Assembly: GCA_900552245.1 (NCBI GenBank)
Contig: URYY01000060.1
Coordinates: 1-12,321, forward strand
Length of the DNA stretch: 12,321 bases
Origin: an uncultured Opitutales bacterium
GTDB lineage: Bacteria; Verrucomicrobiota; Verrucomicrobiia; Opitutales; Intestinicryptomonadaceae
Reading direction: 5' to 3'
Shown here piece by piece: positions 1 to 7,037 of the stretch. Each line of letters begins with the position of its first letter. Position 1 is the stretch's first letter. Position numbers and translations under genes: made by a program. The notes beneath the pieces are model-generated. The model was not told the origin of the DNA, searched no databases, and worked only from the letters and a program-made list of their open reading frames with translations.

Positions 1-581
1 GTATCGATAATTTTTCTGTACAAATCAATATTTTCAGGCGGATAGACTATATCTAAGCCGCAGCCCAAGACTGCAACTGTCTTGGCATTAACTTCCAGAG
101 CTCCAAAGTGCGCCGCAGTGTCTATGCCGCGAGCAAGCCCGCTTATTATAGAAAAGCCCATCTGCCCAAGCGAACTTGCGAATTTTTTTGCCGCAAGCTT
201 GCCGTACATACTGCAATTTCTGCAGCCCACAATGGCTATGCTTTCGGCGTTTAAATCCGCATTTCCCGCGACGTATAGCCCGACGGGCGCGTCGTATATA
301 AGCCGCAATTTCTTCGGATAGGCATCGTCGTCAATACAAATAAATTCCGCGTTAAAAGCCTTAAGTTTTCTCTTTATTGAATCTACATCGACTTCGTCTC
401 TGCCTCTTATAAAGGCGTCCGCAATCTTTGCCCCCACCCTTTCCAAAGAGAGCAAATCGCTCCTAGTTGCCTTGAGCGCGTCCACCGGAGAGCCAAAGCG
501 CGCAATGAGTTTTCTAACGGTGCTGGGACCTACGTTTGGTATGCTTGCGAGGCGCAAGTAGCTTTCGGCTATATCAGTCAT
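1..581 (-). CDS. dprA: DNA processing protein DprA (partial, C-terminus outside window)
   Basis: DprA loads RecA onto incoming single-stranded DNA during natural transformation and protects it in the cytoplasm. The first 193 residues are visible and the gene runs off the left edge; the family is usually about 300-400 residues. Residues 8-60 resemble the N-terminal helix-hairpin-helix/SAM-like region. The Rossmann-like DprA core starts near residue 85 and carries the family signatures AIVGCRNCSMYG (about 116-127), SGLARGIDTAAH (147-158) and AVLGCGLDIVYPPEN (170-184). The usual VGTR threonine is a cysteine here. The ATG at 579-581 is supported by a strong AAGGAG site 8 bases upstream and by an 8-base overlap with the end of nnr, so it is the last visible gene of the minus-strand run. 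DprA is widespread in bacteria not known to be competent, so its presence alone does not prove competence. Confidence 0.93.
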   Translation of the reverse strand, partial: MTDIAESYLRLASIPNVGPSTVRKLIARFGSPVDALKATRSDLLSLERVGAKIADAFIRGRDEVDVDSIKRKLKAFNAEFICIDDDAYPKKLRLIYDAPVGLYVAGNADLNAESIAIVGCRNCSMYGKLAAKKFASSLGQMGFSIISGLARGIDTAAHFGALEVNAKTVAVLGCGLDIVYPPENIDLYRKIID

Positions 582-2085
582 TTAAAACTCTCCTTATATA
601 CTCAAACATTTCCGAATTTGAAAACGCACTCTCTGAACACTGTGCAAAAGCTAGCTGCGAGCACTTTCCGAGAATGTAAGAGGCGCATGATGCAGCTTCA
701 AATGCGCTAAAATGTAAATCTCTGCGCGCCCAAAGCCCTGCAGCAAGCCCAGCCAAAATATCGCCGCTTCCCGCCCTCGAAAGCATGGGGCCTGCATTTG
801 CAGAACATGCGATTCTCTCTCCGTCGCAAATGCGGGATATGGGGGCTTTTAAAATCGCGCTCAGCTTGCGCTGCCTGCAAAATTCCATGAGATTTTCGGG
901 CTTTCCGCCTATTCTTGCAAACTCGCCCATGTGCGGAGTTATTAGCGCTTCCCGCTCTCCCAACTTATCCACAACTTCAAGCCTTATAGCATCGGCATCG
1001 AGAACCATGGGGCAGTTTGTATTTTTTGCAATCTCAGCTATAAGTGCGAGAGCCTCCGGCCTATTACTCAGGCCGGATCCTGCCAAAATGACGCTTTGAG
1101 CGCCGTCAAAGCGCTTGAATTCAGAAAATGACTCAAGCGACAATGCCCCATTTGAATCCTCCGGGCAAGGTATCCATATGCAAGCGGGCTCAGCCGCCGC
1201 AAGAGAAGCCGCTATGCTTTCCGGCACAAATGCGCTAAGCAAACCAACCCCCGAGCGCAGAGCAGCCTTTACATTCATTAAAACAGCCCCCGGAAAATTT
1301 GCGCTGCCGCCAAATATGAACAAGTGCCCGTAGGAGCGCTTGTCGGAATCAAAATTTCTGAGGCGCCTTAGCGGCTTTAAAACTCTATCGCACACAATCC
1401 CATATTTGCCGGACGAGTTGCGAGCGTCAAAAAAGCCCGCGTCTATATAGCGCAAGCGCCCGGAATATTTTGCGTTTTCCGAGTCAAATAATGGCAATTT
1501 TGCGATGCCTGTCATGTAAGTTACGTCAGCTCTAAAGATAAATTCTGAGCTGCAAGGTTCGTCAGAAAGCCCAGAGGGCAAGTCCACGCTAACTTTCAAT
1601 TTTGCATCTATGCCATTTGCAATTTTAATGCAATTTCGCAAGTGCTCGCTCAAGGGCGGGTGAAAGCTCATTCCCAAAATTCCGTCTATAACTAAGTCGA
1701 AACTGCCGCCACTTACCCTTGAGAAGTCGAGGTACTCAACTCTTCCAAAAGAGAGCATCAACCTGCGCGCAAGCTCCCGCGTGTTGGACTTAAGTTTATC
1801 AAGCTCTGAAGTGCAAACTAGCGAAATTTTAGCATCGGGTTTTAACTTTAAAATTTCCAAGGCGCATGCAATCGCGTCCGCCCCGTTATGCCCCTTTCCC
1901 GAAAGCACCAAAACATTGGGAGAAGTTCCCAAGAAATTTCCAAATTCCTCCAGTATGGCTTGCGCCATTTTCTTGCCGACGCGCACAACAACTTCAAACT
2001 CGCTTGCGCCGGAATCCGCAAAGTACTTGCGCTCGAAATTGGCGCTATCTAAACATGTTAAAATGTCGTCGCAAAAATTTTCCAT
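574..2085 (-). CDS. nnr: Bifunctional NAD(P)H-hydrate epimerase / ADP-dependent NAD(P)H-hydrate dehydratase
   Basis: This cytoplasmic metabolite-repair enzyme works on NAD(P)HX, the hydrated, inactive form of NAD(P)H. The N-terminal YjeF_N domain interconverts the R and S epimers. The C-terminal ribokinase-like domain dehydrates the S form back to NAD(P)H using ADP. At 503 residues it has the usual length of the fused form. Residues 1 to about 225 are the epimerase half, with a phosphate-binding loop SGKGHNGADA (62-71), IDGILG with its conserved Asp, and a VDLPSGL segment. The C-terminal half shows KRSYGHLFIFGGS, LDADAI, LITPHMGEF and AGSGDILAGLAAG, whose Asp (about 442) is the expected catalytic residue. 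The epimerase loop is somewhat divergent: GHNGAD where GNNGGD is common. The ATG lies 3 bases after the acpS stop with no clear ribosome site, so translational coupling is likely. The 3' end overlaps dprA by 8 bases. Confidence 0.95.
   Translation of the reverse strand: MENFCDDILTCLDSANFERKYFADSGASEFEVVVRVGKKMAQAILEEFGNFLGTSPNVLVLSGKGHNGADAIACALEILKLKPDAKISLVCTSELDKLKSNTRELARRLMLSFGRVEYLDFSRVSGGSFDLVIDGILGMSFHPPLSEHLRNCIKIANGIDAKLKVSVDLPSGLSDEPCSSEFIFRADVTYMTGIAKLPLFDSENAKYSGRLRYIDAGFFDARNSSGKYGIVCDRVLKPLRRLRNFDSDKRSYGHLFIFGGSANFPGAVLMNVKAALRSGVGLLSAFVPESIAASLAAAEPACIWIPCPEDSNGALSLESFSEFKRFDGAQSVILAGSGLSNRPEALALIAEIAKNTNCPMVLDADAIRLEVVDKLGEREALITPHMGEFARIGGKPENLMEFCRQRKLSAILKAPISRICDGERIACSANAGPMLSRAGSGDILAGLAAGLWARRDLHFSAFEAASCASYILGKCSQLAFAQCSESAFSNSEMFEYIRRVLND
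590..595 (-). promoter_or_regulatory. Ribosome binding site of dprA
   Basis: On the minus strand AAGGAG (continuing as AAGGAGAG) lies 8 bases before the dprA ATG, inside the last codons of nnr. It is the best Shine-Dalgarno match in this operon. It fixes the dprA start and suggests dprA can initiate independently and not only through coupling to nnr. Confidence 0.75.
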
Positions 2086-2088
2086 AGT

Positions 2089-2478
2089 TTACTTTAGTAC
2101 GAGAGCTATAGCCTGAGCGTAATCCCTTAAGTGCGTAAGGCTCAATTCCACGCGAGAACCTCCCATCTCAAGCAGGCGGGCTTTCGCAAATTCGTCTAAC
2201 ACAGCTTCAGGCGCACCTAAAGCGGAATTTCTAACGGCCACGCTCTTTAGATTTATATCGCCCGTAAATCCGGTTTTTAAAGCTTTTACCACAGCTTCTT
2301 TTGCCGCAAATCGGGCTGCGAAGTGCAAGTCGCTATCTGCGTACTTGTTGCAGTAGTCGATTTCAAAATCGCAAAAAGTGCGCTGCAGGAATGAATCTCC
2401 GTAAGATTTGCGCATTCGGGCTATCCTCGCAACATCGACGAGGTCTATGCCTACGGAAATTACGCCGCCTTCAGACAT
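2089..2478 (-). CDS. acpS: Holo-[acyl-carrier-protein] synthase
   Basis: AcpS moves the 4'-phosphopantetheine arm of coenzyme A onto a serine of apo-ACP, which activates it for fatty acid synthesis. The 129 residues match the AcpS class of phosphopantetheinyl transferases, which work as cytoplasmic trimers. The Mg2+-binding Asp is in VGIDLVDVARI (D12). The second ligand Glu is in FAAKEAVVKAL (E61), after the F-x-x-R-x-F and HFAARFAAKE segments. LSLTHLRDYAQAIAL near the C-terminus is the usual closing motif. The ATG lies one base after the pdxJ stop and the gene ends 3 bases before nnr. The pdxJ-acpS order is also found in E. coli and other bacteria. No good Shine-Dalgarno is placed before the ATG, which points to coupling with pdxJ. 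Confidence 0.95.
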   Translation of the reverse strand: MSEGGVISVGIDLVDVARIARMRKSYGDSFLQRTFCDFEIDYCNKYADSDLHFAARFAAKEAVVKALKTGFTGDINLKSVAVRNSALGAPEAVLDEFAKARLLEMGGSRVELSLTHLRDYAQAIALVLK

Positions 2479-2479
2479 C

Positions 2480-3223
2480 CTACTTTAAAAGCTCCTTCAT
2501 CTCTTTAACCGCTTGGACTATACCGACGGCAATTGCCCTTGCAATTATTGTATGGCCTATATTTAGCTCGTTAAAGTCGCCTATTTTGAGAAGTCTTCCC
2601 AAATTTATGTAGTTTATCCCGTGTCCGGCATTTACGGTAAGGCCTATTGAGTGCGCAAAATCTAAGGCATCTTTCAGGCGCTTTAGGTTCTGCTCTATTA
2701 GCTTTTCATTGCCCCATGAATTTGCGTAGGCGCCAGTGTGAAGCTCTATGACTTTTGCGCCGGCTTGCTTTGCTAGCTCTATTTGCCCCAAATCCGGATC
2801 TATAAATATCGAGGCCAAAGTTCCGACTTTATCAAGGGCCGACACAGTGTCTTTCACCTTTGAGAAATTTCCCCTTACGTCCAAGCCGCCCTCGGTCGTT
2901 ACTTCCTCGCGATTTTCCGGCACAAGGCAAGCATAGGCAGGCGCAACATCAAGTGCGACTTTTATAACGCTTTCTGCGCAAGCCATCTCGAGGTTTAGCT
3001 TGGTCTTTATATTTTGCTTTAGCGCAAAAATATCTTCATCGACCATATGCCGCCTGTCTTCGCGCAGGTGCGCCGTTATGGAATCCGCCCCGCCCTTTTC
3101 TGCAAGGAGAGCAATCTCGACTACATCCGGCTCTATGACGATTCTGGAATTTCTCGGAGTCTGGCGATAGCGCGCCTGCCTTACAGTCGCGCTGTGGTCT
3201 ATATTTACACCTAGTTTTATCAT
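2480..3223 (-). CDS. pdxJ: Pyridoxine 5'-phosphate synthase
   Basis: PdxJ condenses 3-amino-2-oxopropyl phosphate with 1-deoxy-D-xylulose 5-phosphate to give pyridoxine 5'-phosphate, the ring-closing step of DXP-dependent vitamin B6 synthesis. The 247-residue protein is a TIM barrel of normal length. It shows GVNIDHSATVRQAR near the start, GADSITAHLREDRRH (His52, matching catalytic His45 of E. coli PdxJ), NLEMA (Glu79, matching Glu72), TEGGLDV, IELHTGAYA, VNAGHG and ELNIGHTIIARAI. Compared with E. coli as I recall it, a few extra residues lie in the loop after the first strand (about 19-33). The start codon shares a base with the trkH stop (TAATG), so translation is probably coupled to trkH. 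PdxA and the other DXP-route enzymes are not in the window. Confidence 0.97.
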   Translation of the reverse strand: MIKLGVNIDHSATVRQARYRQTPRNSRIVIEPDVVEIALLAEKGGADSITAHLREDRRHMVDEDIFALKQNIKTKLNLEMACAESVIKVALDVAPAYACLVPENREEVTTEGGLDVRGNFSKVKDTVSALDKVGTLASIFIDPDLGQIELAKQAGAKVIELHTGAYANSWGNEKLIEQNLKRLKDALDFAHSIGLTVNAGHGINYINLGRLLKIGDFNELNIGHTIIARAIAVGIVQAVKEMKELLK

Positions 3224-4701
3224 TATCTAAACCTTTTCCACAAGCTGGGCATAAAGAGCGCTAAAACCGCATAGAACTCAAGCCTGCCCATTATCATTAA
3301 AAGAGATAAAAAGAGTTTTGAGGCATCATTAAAAAATCCATAATTCTCAACGGGACCGGTTTCTGCAAGCCCCGGACCGACGTTAGATATACACGAAACG
3401 ACAGTTGCCATAGTACTAGCGAAAGATAAATCTTGCTCTAATGCCGATAGTATTATGATTCCCGACATAGAGACGATAGCATATAAAACTGTGAACGAAA
3501 GCATGTCACCGGAATTTCTCTCAGTAAGAACCTTGGCATTCAGCCTTACCGGTCTGATAAGATTTGGCCTGAATGATTTCACAATGTCATTTAGACTAAT
3601 TTTAACAATACCTACTAATCTAAATACTTTCAAACCTCCAGCGGTAGAACCGGAGCACGCTCCTACAATAAGCAAAAAGAAAATCAATACATGTGTAACA
3701 GGCGCCCATTTTTGATAATCGGCAGTCACAAATCCGGTTGAAGTAATAACGCTTACAACTTGGAATACGGAATCTGTAAACGCTTCAAAAGCGCTCTTGA
3801 GGCCTACGGAATCGTAATTTAGTATCGAGAAGAATATACCCGCCGATACTAATGTTATTATTAACACGTAAGCCTTGAACTCGGAGTTTTTAAGGATTTC
3901 CCGAAATCTGCCCTTGATTGCCATGAATATAATCGCAAAATTTGTGCCTCCTATAAACATGAAAATGATTGCAACCCACTCTATCGAAAGGCTGTTATAA
4001 GCCCCAAGGCTTGAATTTTTAACAGAAAAACCTCCTGTTGATACGGTTGCCATCATGTGGCATATCGAATCAAAAAGCGGCATTCCGCAGGCAAAATATG
4101 AAGATGCACAAAGTATTGAAAGACCGAAATAAATAATAATTACACGACGCGTTGCCGCTATAATCTTTCCAAACTGAAAATCGGATATATTCAAAGAACT
4201 TTCTCTAGAATATATAACTTTTGCTCCAGCTCCTAATGATGACAGCATAGCTACGAACAAAACTACCACACCCAACCCCCCAATCCAGTGGGAAAGCGAA
4301 CGCCAGAACAATATACTTTTCGGAAAATTTTCTAAATCTCCAAATACACTCGCGCCCGTGGAAGTTAAGCCGCTTGCAGATTCAAAAAAAGCGTCGGCAA
4401 AGCCGCAGTTTAATATCAGCACATACGGGCAGGCGCCAACTAGCGAACAAACTATCCACGCAAGCCCCACGACGCACATCGCCTCTTTTTTAAATATTTT
4501 TGTGGAAGCGTTGCGCCCCGGCAGATAAAAGATTAAGGACATAACTGCAGCCACGGCAAAGCTTGTAATCCAAGGCTCGTAAGCTCCCGCCTCAATAGCA
4601 TTTTCAGAGTAAAAGACAGAAACCGCAAGGCACAATCCAAACGCCCCCGTAACGATTGCCGTTATAATTGAAAGAAGCTTAAATACTATAGGATAATTCA
4701 C
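3223..4701 (-). CDS. trkH: Trk-type potassium uptake protein, membrane subunit TrkH
   Basis: TrkH is the ion-conducting integral membrane subunit of the Trk K+ uptake system and works with the TrkA gating ring encoded just upstream. The protein has four pore-loop repeats with the expected selectivity-filter glycines: TSTGA (about 113-117), STGGF (221-225), STGF (321-324) and NVGPG (440-444). It also has the conserved segment SHWIGGLGVVVLF after the first pore loop and many hydrophobic helices. I chose the GTG at 4699-4701 (492 residues) because AGGGGA lies 6 bases before it, just after the trkA stop. An in-frame TTG at 4726-4728 would add nine residues and overlap trkA, but has only a weak site. 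The central part (about 3400-4330) is more AT-rich by eye than the flanking genes. The family also includes TrkG and KtrB, but a two-repeat TrkA partner favours TrkH. Confidence 0.95.
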   Translation of the reverse strand: MNYPIVFKLLSIITAIVTGAFGLCLAVSVFYSENAIEAGAYEPWITSFAVAAVMSLIFYLPGRNASTKIFKKEAMCVVGLAWIVCSLVGACPYVLILNCGFADAFFESASGLTSTGASVFGDLENFPKSILFWRSLSHWIGGLGVVVLFVAMLSSLGAGAKVIYSRESSLNISDFQFGKIIAATRRVIIIYFGLSILCASSYFACGMPLFDSICHMMATVSTGGFSVKNSSLGAYNSLSIEWVAIIFMFIGGTNFAIIFMAIKGRFREILKNSEFKAYVLIITLVSAGIFFSILNYDSVGLKSAFEAFTDSVFQVVSVITSTGFVTADYQKWAPVTHVLIFFLLIVGACSGSTAGGLKVFRLVGIVKISLNDIVKSFRPNLIRPVRLNAKVLTERNSGDMLSFTVLYAIVSMSGIIILSALEQDLSFASTMATVVSCISNVGPGLAETGPVENYGFFNDASKLFLSLLMIMGRLEFYAVLALFMPSLWKRFR

Positions 4702-4707
4702 AAAAAT

Positions 4708-4713
4708 TCCCCT
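4708..4713 (-). promoter_or_regulatory. Ribosome binding site deciding the trkH start
   Basis: AGGGGA on the minus strand lies 6 bases before the GTG at 4699-4701. It sits in the 17-base gap after the trkA stop and is the reason for preferring this GTG over the longer TTG start. Confidence 0.6.
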
Positions 4714-4718
4714 AGATT

Positions 4719-6071
4719 TTAAGTGCAAAGAAGCCCCGCAACCTCTTCAATAAGCTTGTGAGACAAAATCACTATAAGCCTATCGCCGGCATTTATGACA
4801 TCGTTTGCCCCCGGGACTTTCGTTATGTTTTTATGCATGAGAGCCGCTATTATGCAACCCCGCGGCAAACCCGCCTCAAATATCTTTTTGCCGGCACACG
4901 GACTTTTGTCTGAAACCTTTATCTCTATAAGCTCAACATTTTCATCTTCGAGCTTGCCTACCTTCACATACTTTTCGCGCGACACATAGCGCAAAATCTC
5001 GTCTGCAGTGGCTATTCGCGGCGATACCACCAAATCGAGCTTCATAACCTCGAGCATATTCGATAGCACCGCCTCGTAGTCCGGCTTATTTATGGTCAGA
5101 AGAACATGGCTTACGCCCAACTTTTTTGCCTGAAGGCAAGTCATTATGTTCTCCTCATCGTCGCGGGTGCAGGCAATAAAGTAATCGGCGCTATTTACAT
5201 CCTCCTCCTCAAGCAATCTCAGAGAAGTGGCGCTGCCGTTAATTACGGTTATGTTTGCAAAGCGCTCTGCCATTTTTCTGCATAGTGCCAAATTCGGCTC
5301 TATCACCCTAACTTTGTAGCGGGGATTTGCCAATAGGCGAACTAGCGATATTGCAATTTCTGTAGCCCCGTAAATTACTATGCTTACGTCGTCGTCATAG
5401 CGCCTTGGCGTAAACATCAACCTTCCCTCAAACAAGGCTTCCGGAGAACCGAATATCGTAACTATATCGCCGCGGACAAACTCGGTTGCAGCCCCCGGCA
5501 CAAACAACTTGTTGTCTCTTTGTATGTAACCTACGCGCATTCCGCTCGGGAATTTTATATCTTTTAAAGCCTCGCCCAAAACCTTTGAGGCGCCGCTTAC
5601 GCTCACTCTCTGAACCTCAATTTCGCCTCTGGCAAAATCTTCAACCGCTACGCGCTCCGGATTCCTTATAAGTTTCGCAAACTCAGCCGCGCAAAGCGCC
5701 TCCGGATTTAAAAGAAAGCCAATGTTGAAATGGTCCTGATAATTTACTATAGAATTATCGGCATAGACTTGGTCGTGGATTCTTGCTATGGTGTTTCTTG
5801 CGCCAAGCTTGCTTGCAATGGAGCAAGCGACTATATTCAGTTGGTCGTAGGCTGTCATTGCCAAAAAGAAATCGCAATTCTTGACATCTGCCATTTCGAG
5901 AAATTTTGCGGAGGCACCGTTTCCCAAAATAACGCGCACGTCTTGTTGCTCGTTCATTTCCTCCGCGACGGAATCGGTATTTTCAATCACGGTGACATCA
6001 TCGCCCCTCTCGCTCAAGAGCTGCGACAAATACCGCCCGACCTCGCCGGCACCTACTATTACTATTTTCAT
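4719..6071 (-). CDS. trkA: Trk system potassium uptake protein TrkA
   Basis: TrkA is the peripheral cytoplasmic subunit that gates TrkH in response to nucleotides (NADH/NAD+, ATP/ADP). At 450 residues it has the full double arrangement RCK_N-RCK_C-RCK_N-RCK_C. The first Rossmann nucleotide site is intact: MKIVIVGAGEVGRYL, then an acidic VIEN at the end of the second strand and LGNGAS. The second RCK_N (from about residue 229) has GATEIA where a GxGxxG loop is expected, followed by RVIEPN and INGSAT; its nucleotide binding may therefore be weaker or altered. Each half ends in an RCK_C domain (about 140-215 and 370-450). The ATG at 6069-6071 has no obvious Shine-Dalgarno. This is the first gene of the minus-strand run, with a candidate promoter upstream at 6120-6147, and its stop lies 17 bases before the trkH GTG. 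Confidence 0.95.
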   Translation of the reverse strand: MKIVIVGAGEVGRYLSQLLSERGDDVTVIENTDSVAEEMNEQQDVRVILGNGASAKFLEMADVKNCDFFLAMTAYDQLNIVACSIASKLGARNTIARIHDQVYADNSIVNYQDHFNIGFLLNPEALCAAEFAKLIRNPERVAVEDFARGEIEVQRVSVSGASKVLGEALKDIKFPSGMRVGYIQRDNKLFVPGAATEFVRGDIVTIFGSPEALFEGRLMFTPRRYDDDVSIVIYGATEIAISLVRLLANPRYKVRVIEPNLALCRKMAERFANITVINGSATSLRLLEEEDVNSADYFIACTRDDEENIMTCLQAKKLGVSHVLLTINKPDYEAVLSNMLEVMKLDLVVSPRIATADEILRYVSREKYVKVGKLEDENVELIEIKVSDKSPCAGKKIFEAGLPRGCIIAALMHKNITKVPGANDVINAGDRLIVILSHKLIEEVAGLLCT

Positions 6072-6119
6072 TTTAATTGAGAAATGAGAGTCTTAAAGAT
6101 AAAACACAAGCTTCCGAAA

Positions 6120-6147
6120 ATTCTTTTAAAAGAGACTTGCCTGTCAA
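6120..6147 (-). promoter_or_regulatory. Candidate sigma-70-type promoter for the trkA operon
   Basis: On the minus strand a perfect TTGACA (6147-6142) is followed after 16 bases by AAGAAT (6125-6120), which matches 4 of 6 bases of TATAAT. Transcription would begin near 6113 and give a leader of about 40 bases before the trkA ATG. The -35 is strong and the -10 mediocre, in an AT-rich region where chance matches are common. Confidence 0.4.
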
Positions 6148-6334
6148 GAATATTGTCCTATTCCAAATAATGTAAAATATCTAAAAATTCCCCGAGAAAC
6201 CTCAACTTTTTAAATTACAGTACTATGCGCCCAATCCCCTTAAAATAGGCAGGCGATAAATATAGAAACCTTGTATTTTAAAGCTCTTTAATTTTTGTTT
6301 GATTGAAATTGCCGGTGTTTAAAATTAATCTCGC

Positions 6335-6363
6335 GTGCGTTTAAATCAGGGAGTGCATTTAAA
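6335..6363. repeat. Short tandem direct repeat GTGCRTTTAAA, possible operator
   Basis: GTGCGTTTAAA (6335-6345) and GTGCATTTAAA (6353-6363) match at 10 of 11 bases with an 18-base period. Both contain the palindrome TTTAAA, and two more TTTAAA copies flank them. Two near-identical half-sites upstream of a start codon are compatible with a regulator binding site, but the motif is short and AT-rich, so chance cannot be excluded. Confidence 0.3.
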
Positions 6364-6391
6364 CGTTTTAAATTTATTGCAAGATTTAGTT

Positions 6392-6954
6392 ATGTGCGGA
6401 GGAATTAAGAGAAAGTTTTTGCTTTGTTGCGGCGCACTTATGGCGCAAATTTCGCTTTTTTCGACTCAGGAAGTTTCCGAGTTTGATTTGTCTGATGTAA
6501 GAATAAGCAAAGACTCGCCATTCTATAGAGCGATGCTTGTCGATAAGCACTACCTTTTAAGCTACGACTATGATAGGCTCGTGGCCTATAGCCGTCGGGA
6601 AGCCGGCCTGCCTTCTCAGACCTCTTTACTTTTAAAGACAGAGTGTCGAGGCACAGTAAAACTTGGATGAGCTATGAGCTAAAAATCCCTGAAGATAAAT
6701 TTGAAAAAAACATGAAGCTTAAAATCTTTATAGAGAGGCTAGGCTCAAAGTTTCCATGCAAATACAAAATTTCCGTAAACGGAACACAAATTGCGCAATG
6801 TACCAGAAACAAAAATTTAGGCGATAAATTCATGTTTGAAAGTTTTAATATTCCCAAAGAGACAGTGGTAAATTCCGGAGGTAAATTCATAGTAAAATTT
6901 GAGACAATAGAGGGCGAAGTGGAACCCATATTTAGGCTCGGTATAACAAATTAA
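6392..6954 (+). pseudogene. Remnant of a secreted GH127/DUF1680-type glycosidase, catalytic core lost and frame broken
   Basis: The first frame (ATG 6392 to TGA 6670) starts with a signal peptide: basic residues, then the hydrophobic FLLCCGALMAQISLF. It continues with a segment typical of the N-terminus of GH127 (DUF1680, beta-L-arabinofuranosidase-like) proteins: LSDVRISKDSPFYRAM, YLLSYDYDRLVAYS and RREAGLP. In intact members this leads into a catalytic domain of several hundred residues. Here it stops. A second frame (open 6592-6954) gives SYELKIPEDKF, then FPCKYKISVNGTQIA and SFNIPKETVVNSGGKF, which resembles the C-terminal beta domain of the same family. An internal deletion near 6620-6640 that joined the two ends out of frame explains this best. 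The zinc-binding Cys cluster and catalytic residues of the family would lie in the lost part. The family assignment is by recognition of motifs, not by search. A short functional protein made by frameshifting is a weaker alternative. Confidence 0.72.
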
Positions 6955-6980
6955 GAGACAAAATTGCATTTATACCCCCG

Positions 6981-7037
6981 GCGCGGCGCAAAATTCCGAA
7001 TATAGAATGCGGAGTTTCGCCGCGCTGCCCTATTTTT
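6981..7037 (+). terminator. GC-rich hairpin after the remnant, possible weak intrinsic terminator
   Basis: GCGCGGCG (6981-6988) pairs exactly with CGCCGCGC (7018-7025). Inside it AAATTCCG (6991-6998) pairs with CGGAGTTT (7010-7017) with one G-U pair, giving a 16-pair stem with a 2-base bulge and an 11-base loop. A run of five T (7033-7037) follows but is 7 bases away from the stem, which is poor for a classical terminator. The structure could end the remnant's transcript or act in the purE leader. Confidence 0.4.

Larger units (their letters stand above)
6072..6391. other. Divergent intergenic region between trkA and the glycosidase remnant
   Basis: These 320 AT-rich bases separate two divergent transcription units. 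I find no gene, tRNA or convincing structured RNA here. The left part holds the candidate trkA promoter. The right part holds four TTTAAA palindromes (6318, 6340, 6358, 6367), two of them in an 18-base-period direct repeat. I found no well-spaced plus-strand promoter; the best is a poor TTGTTT (6295-6300) with TAAAAT (6320-6325) at 19-base spacing. A GTG at 6335 opens the frame that leads into the remnant, but the real signal peptide starts at the later ATG. Confidence 0.6.

Noticed and set aside
785..1333. Plus-strand open frames opposite nnr
   Set aside because: They lie antisense to a gene with clear domain motifs and show no recognisable domains or ribosome sites.
4699..4728. TTG start for trkH overlapping trkA
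   Set aside because: The site before it is weak, while the GTG at 4699-4701 has AGGGGA at ideal spacing.
6072..6200. c-di-AMP (ydaO-type) riboswitch ahead of trkA
   Set aside because: The predicted leader is only about 40 bases and I see none of the conserved paired or loop elements of that class.
6335..6391. GTG start extending the glycosidase remnant
   Set aside because: The added residues precede a normal signal peptide that begins at ATG 6392, and the sequence is part of the repeat-containing upstream region.
6672..6929. Minus-strand open frame opposite the glycosidase remnant
   Set aside because: It is a shadow of the C-terminal beta-domain frame, with no start signal or known motif.
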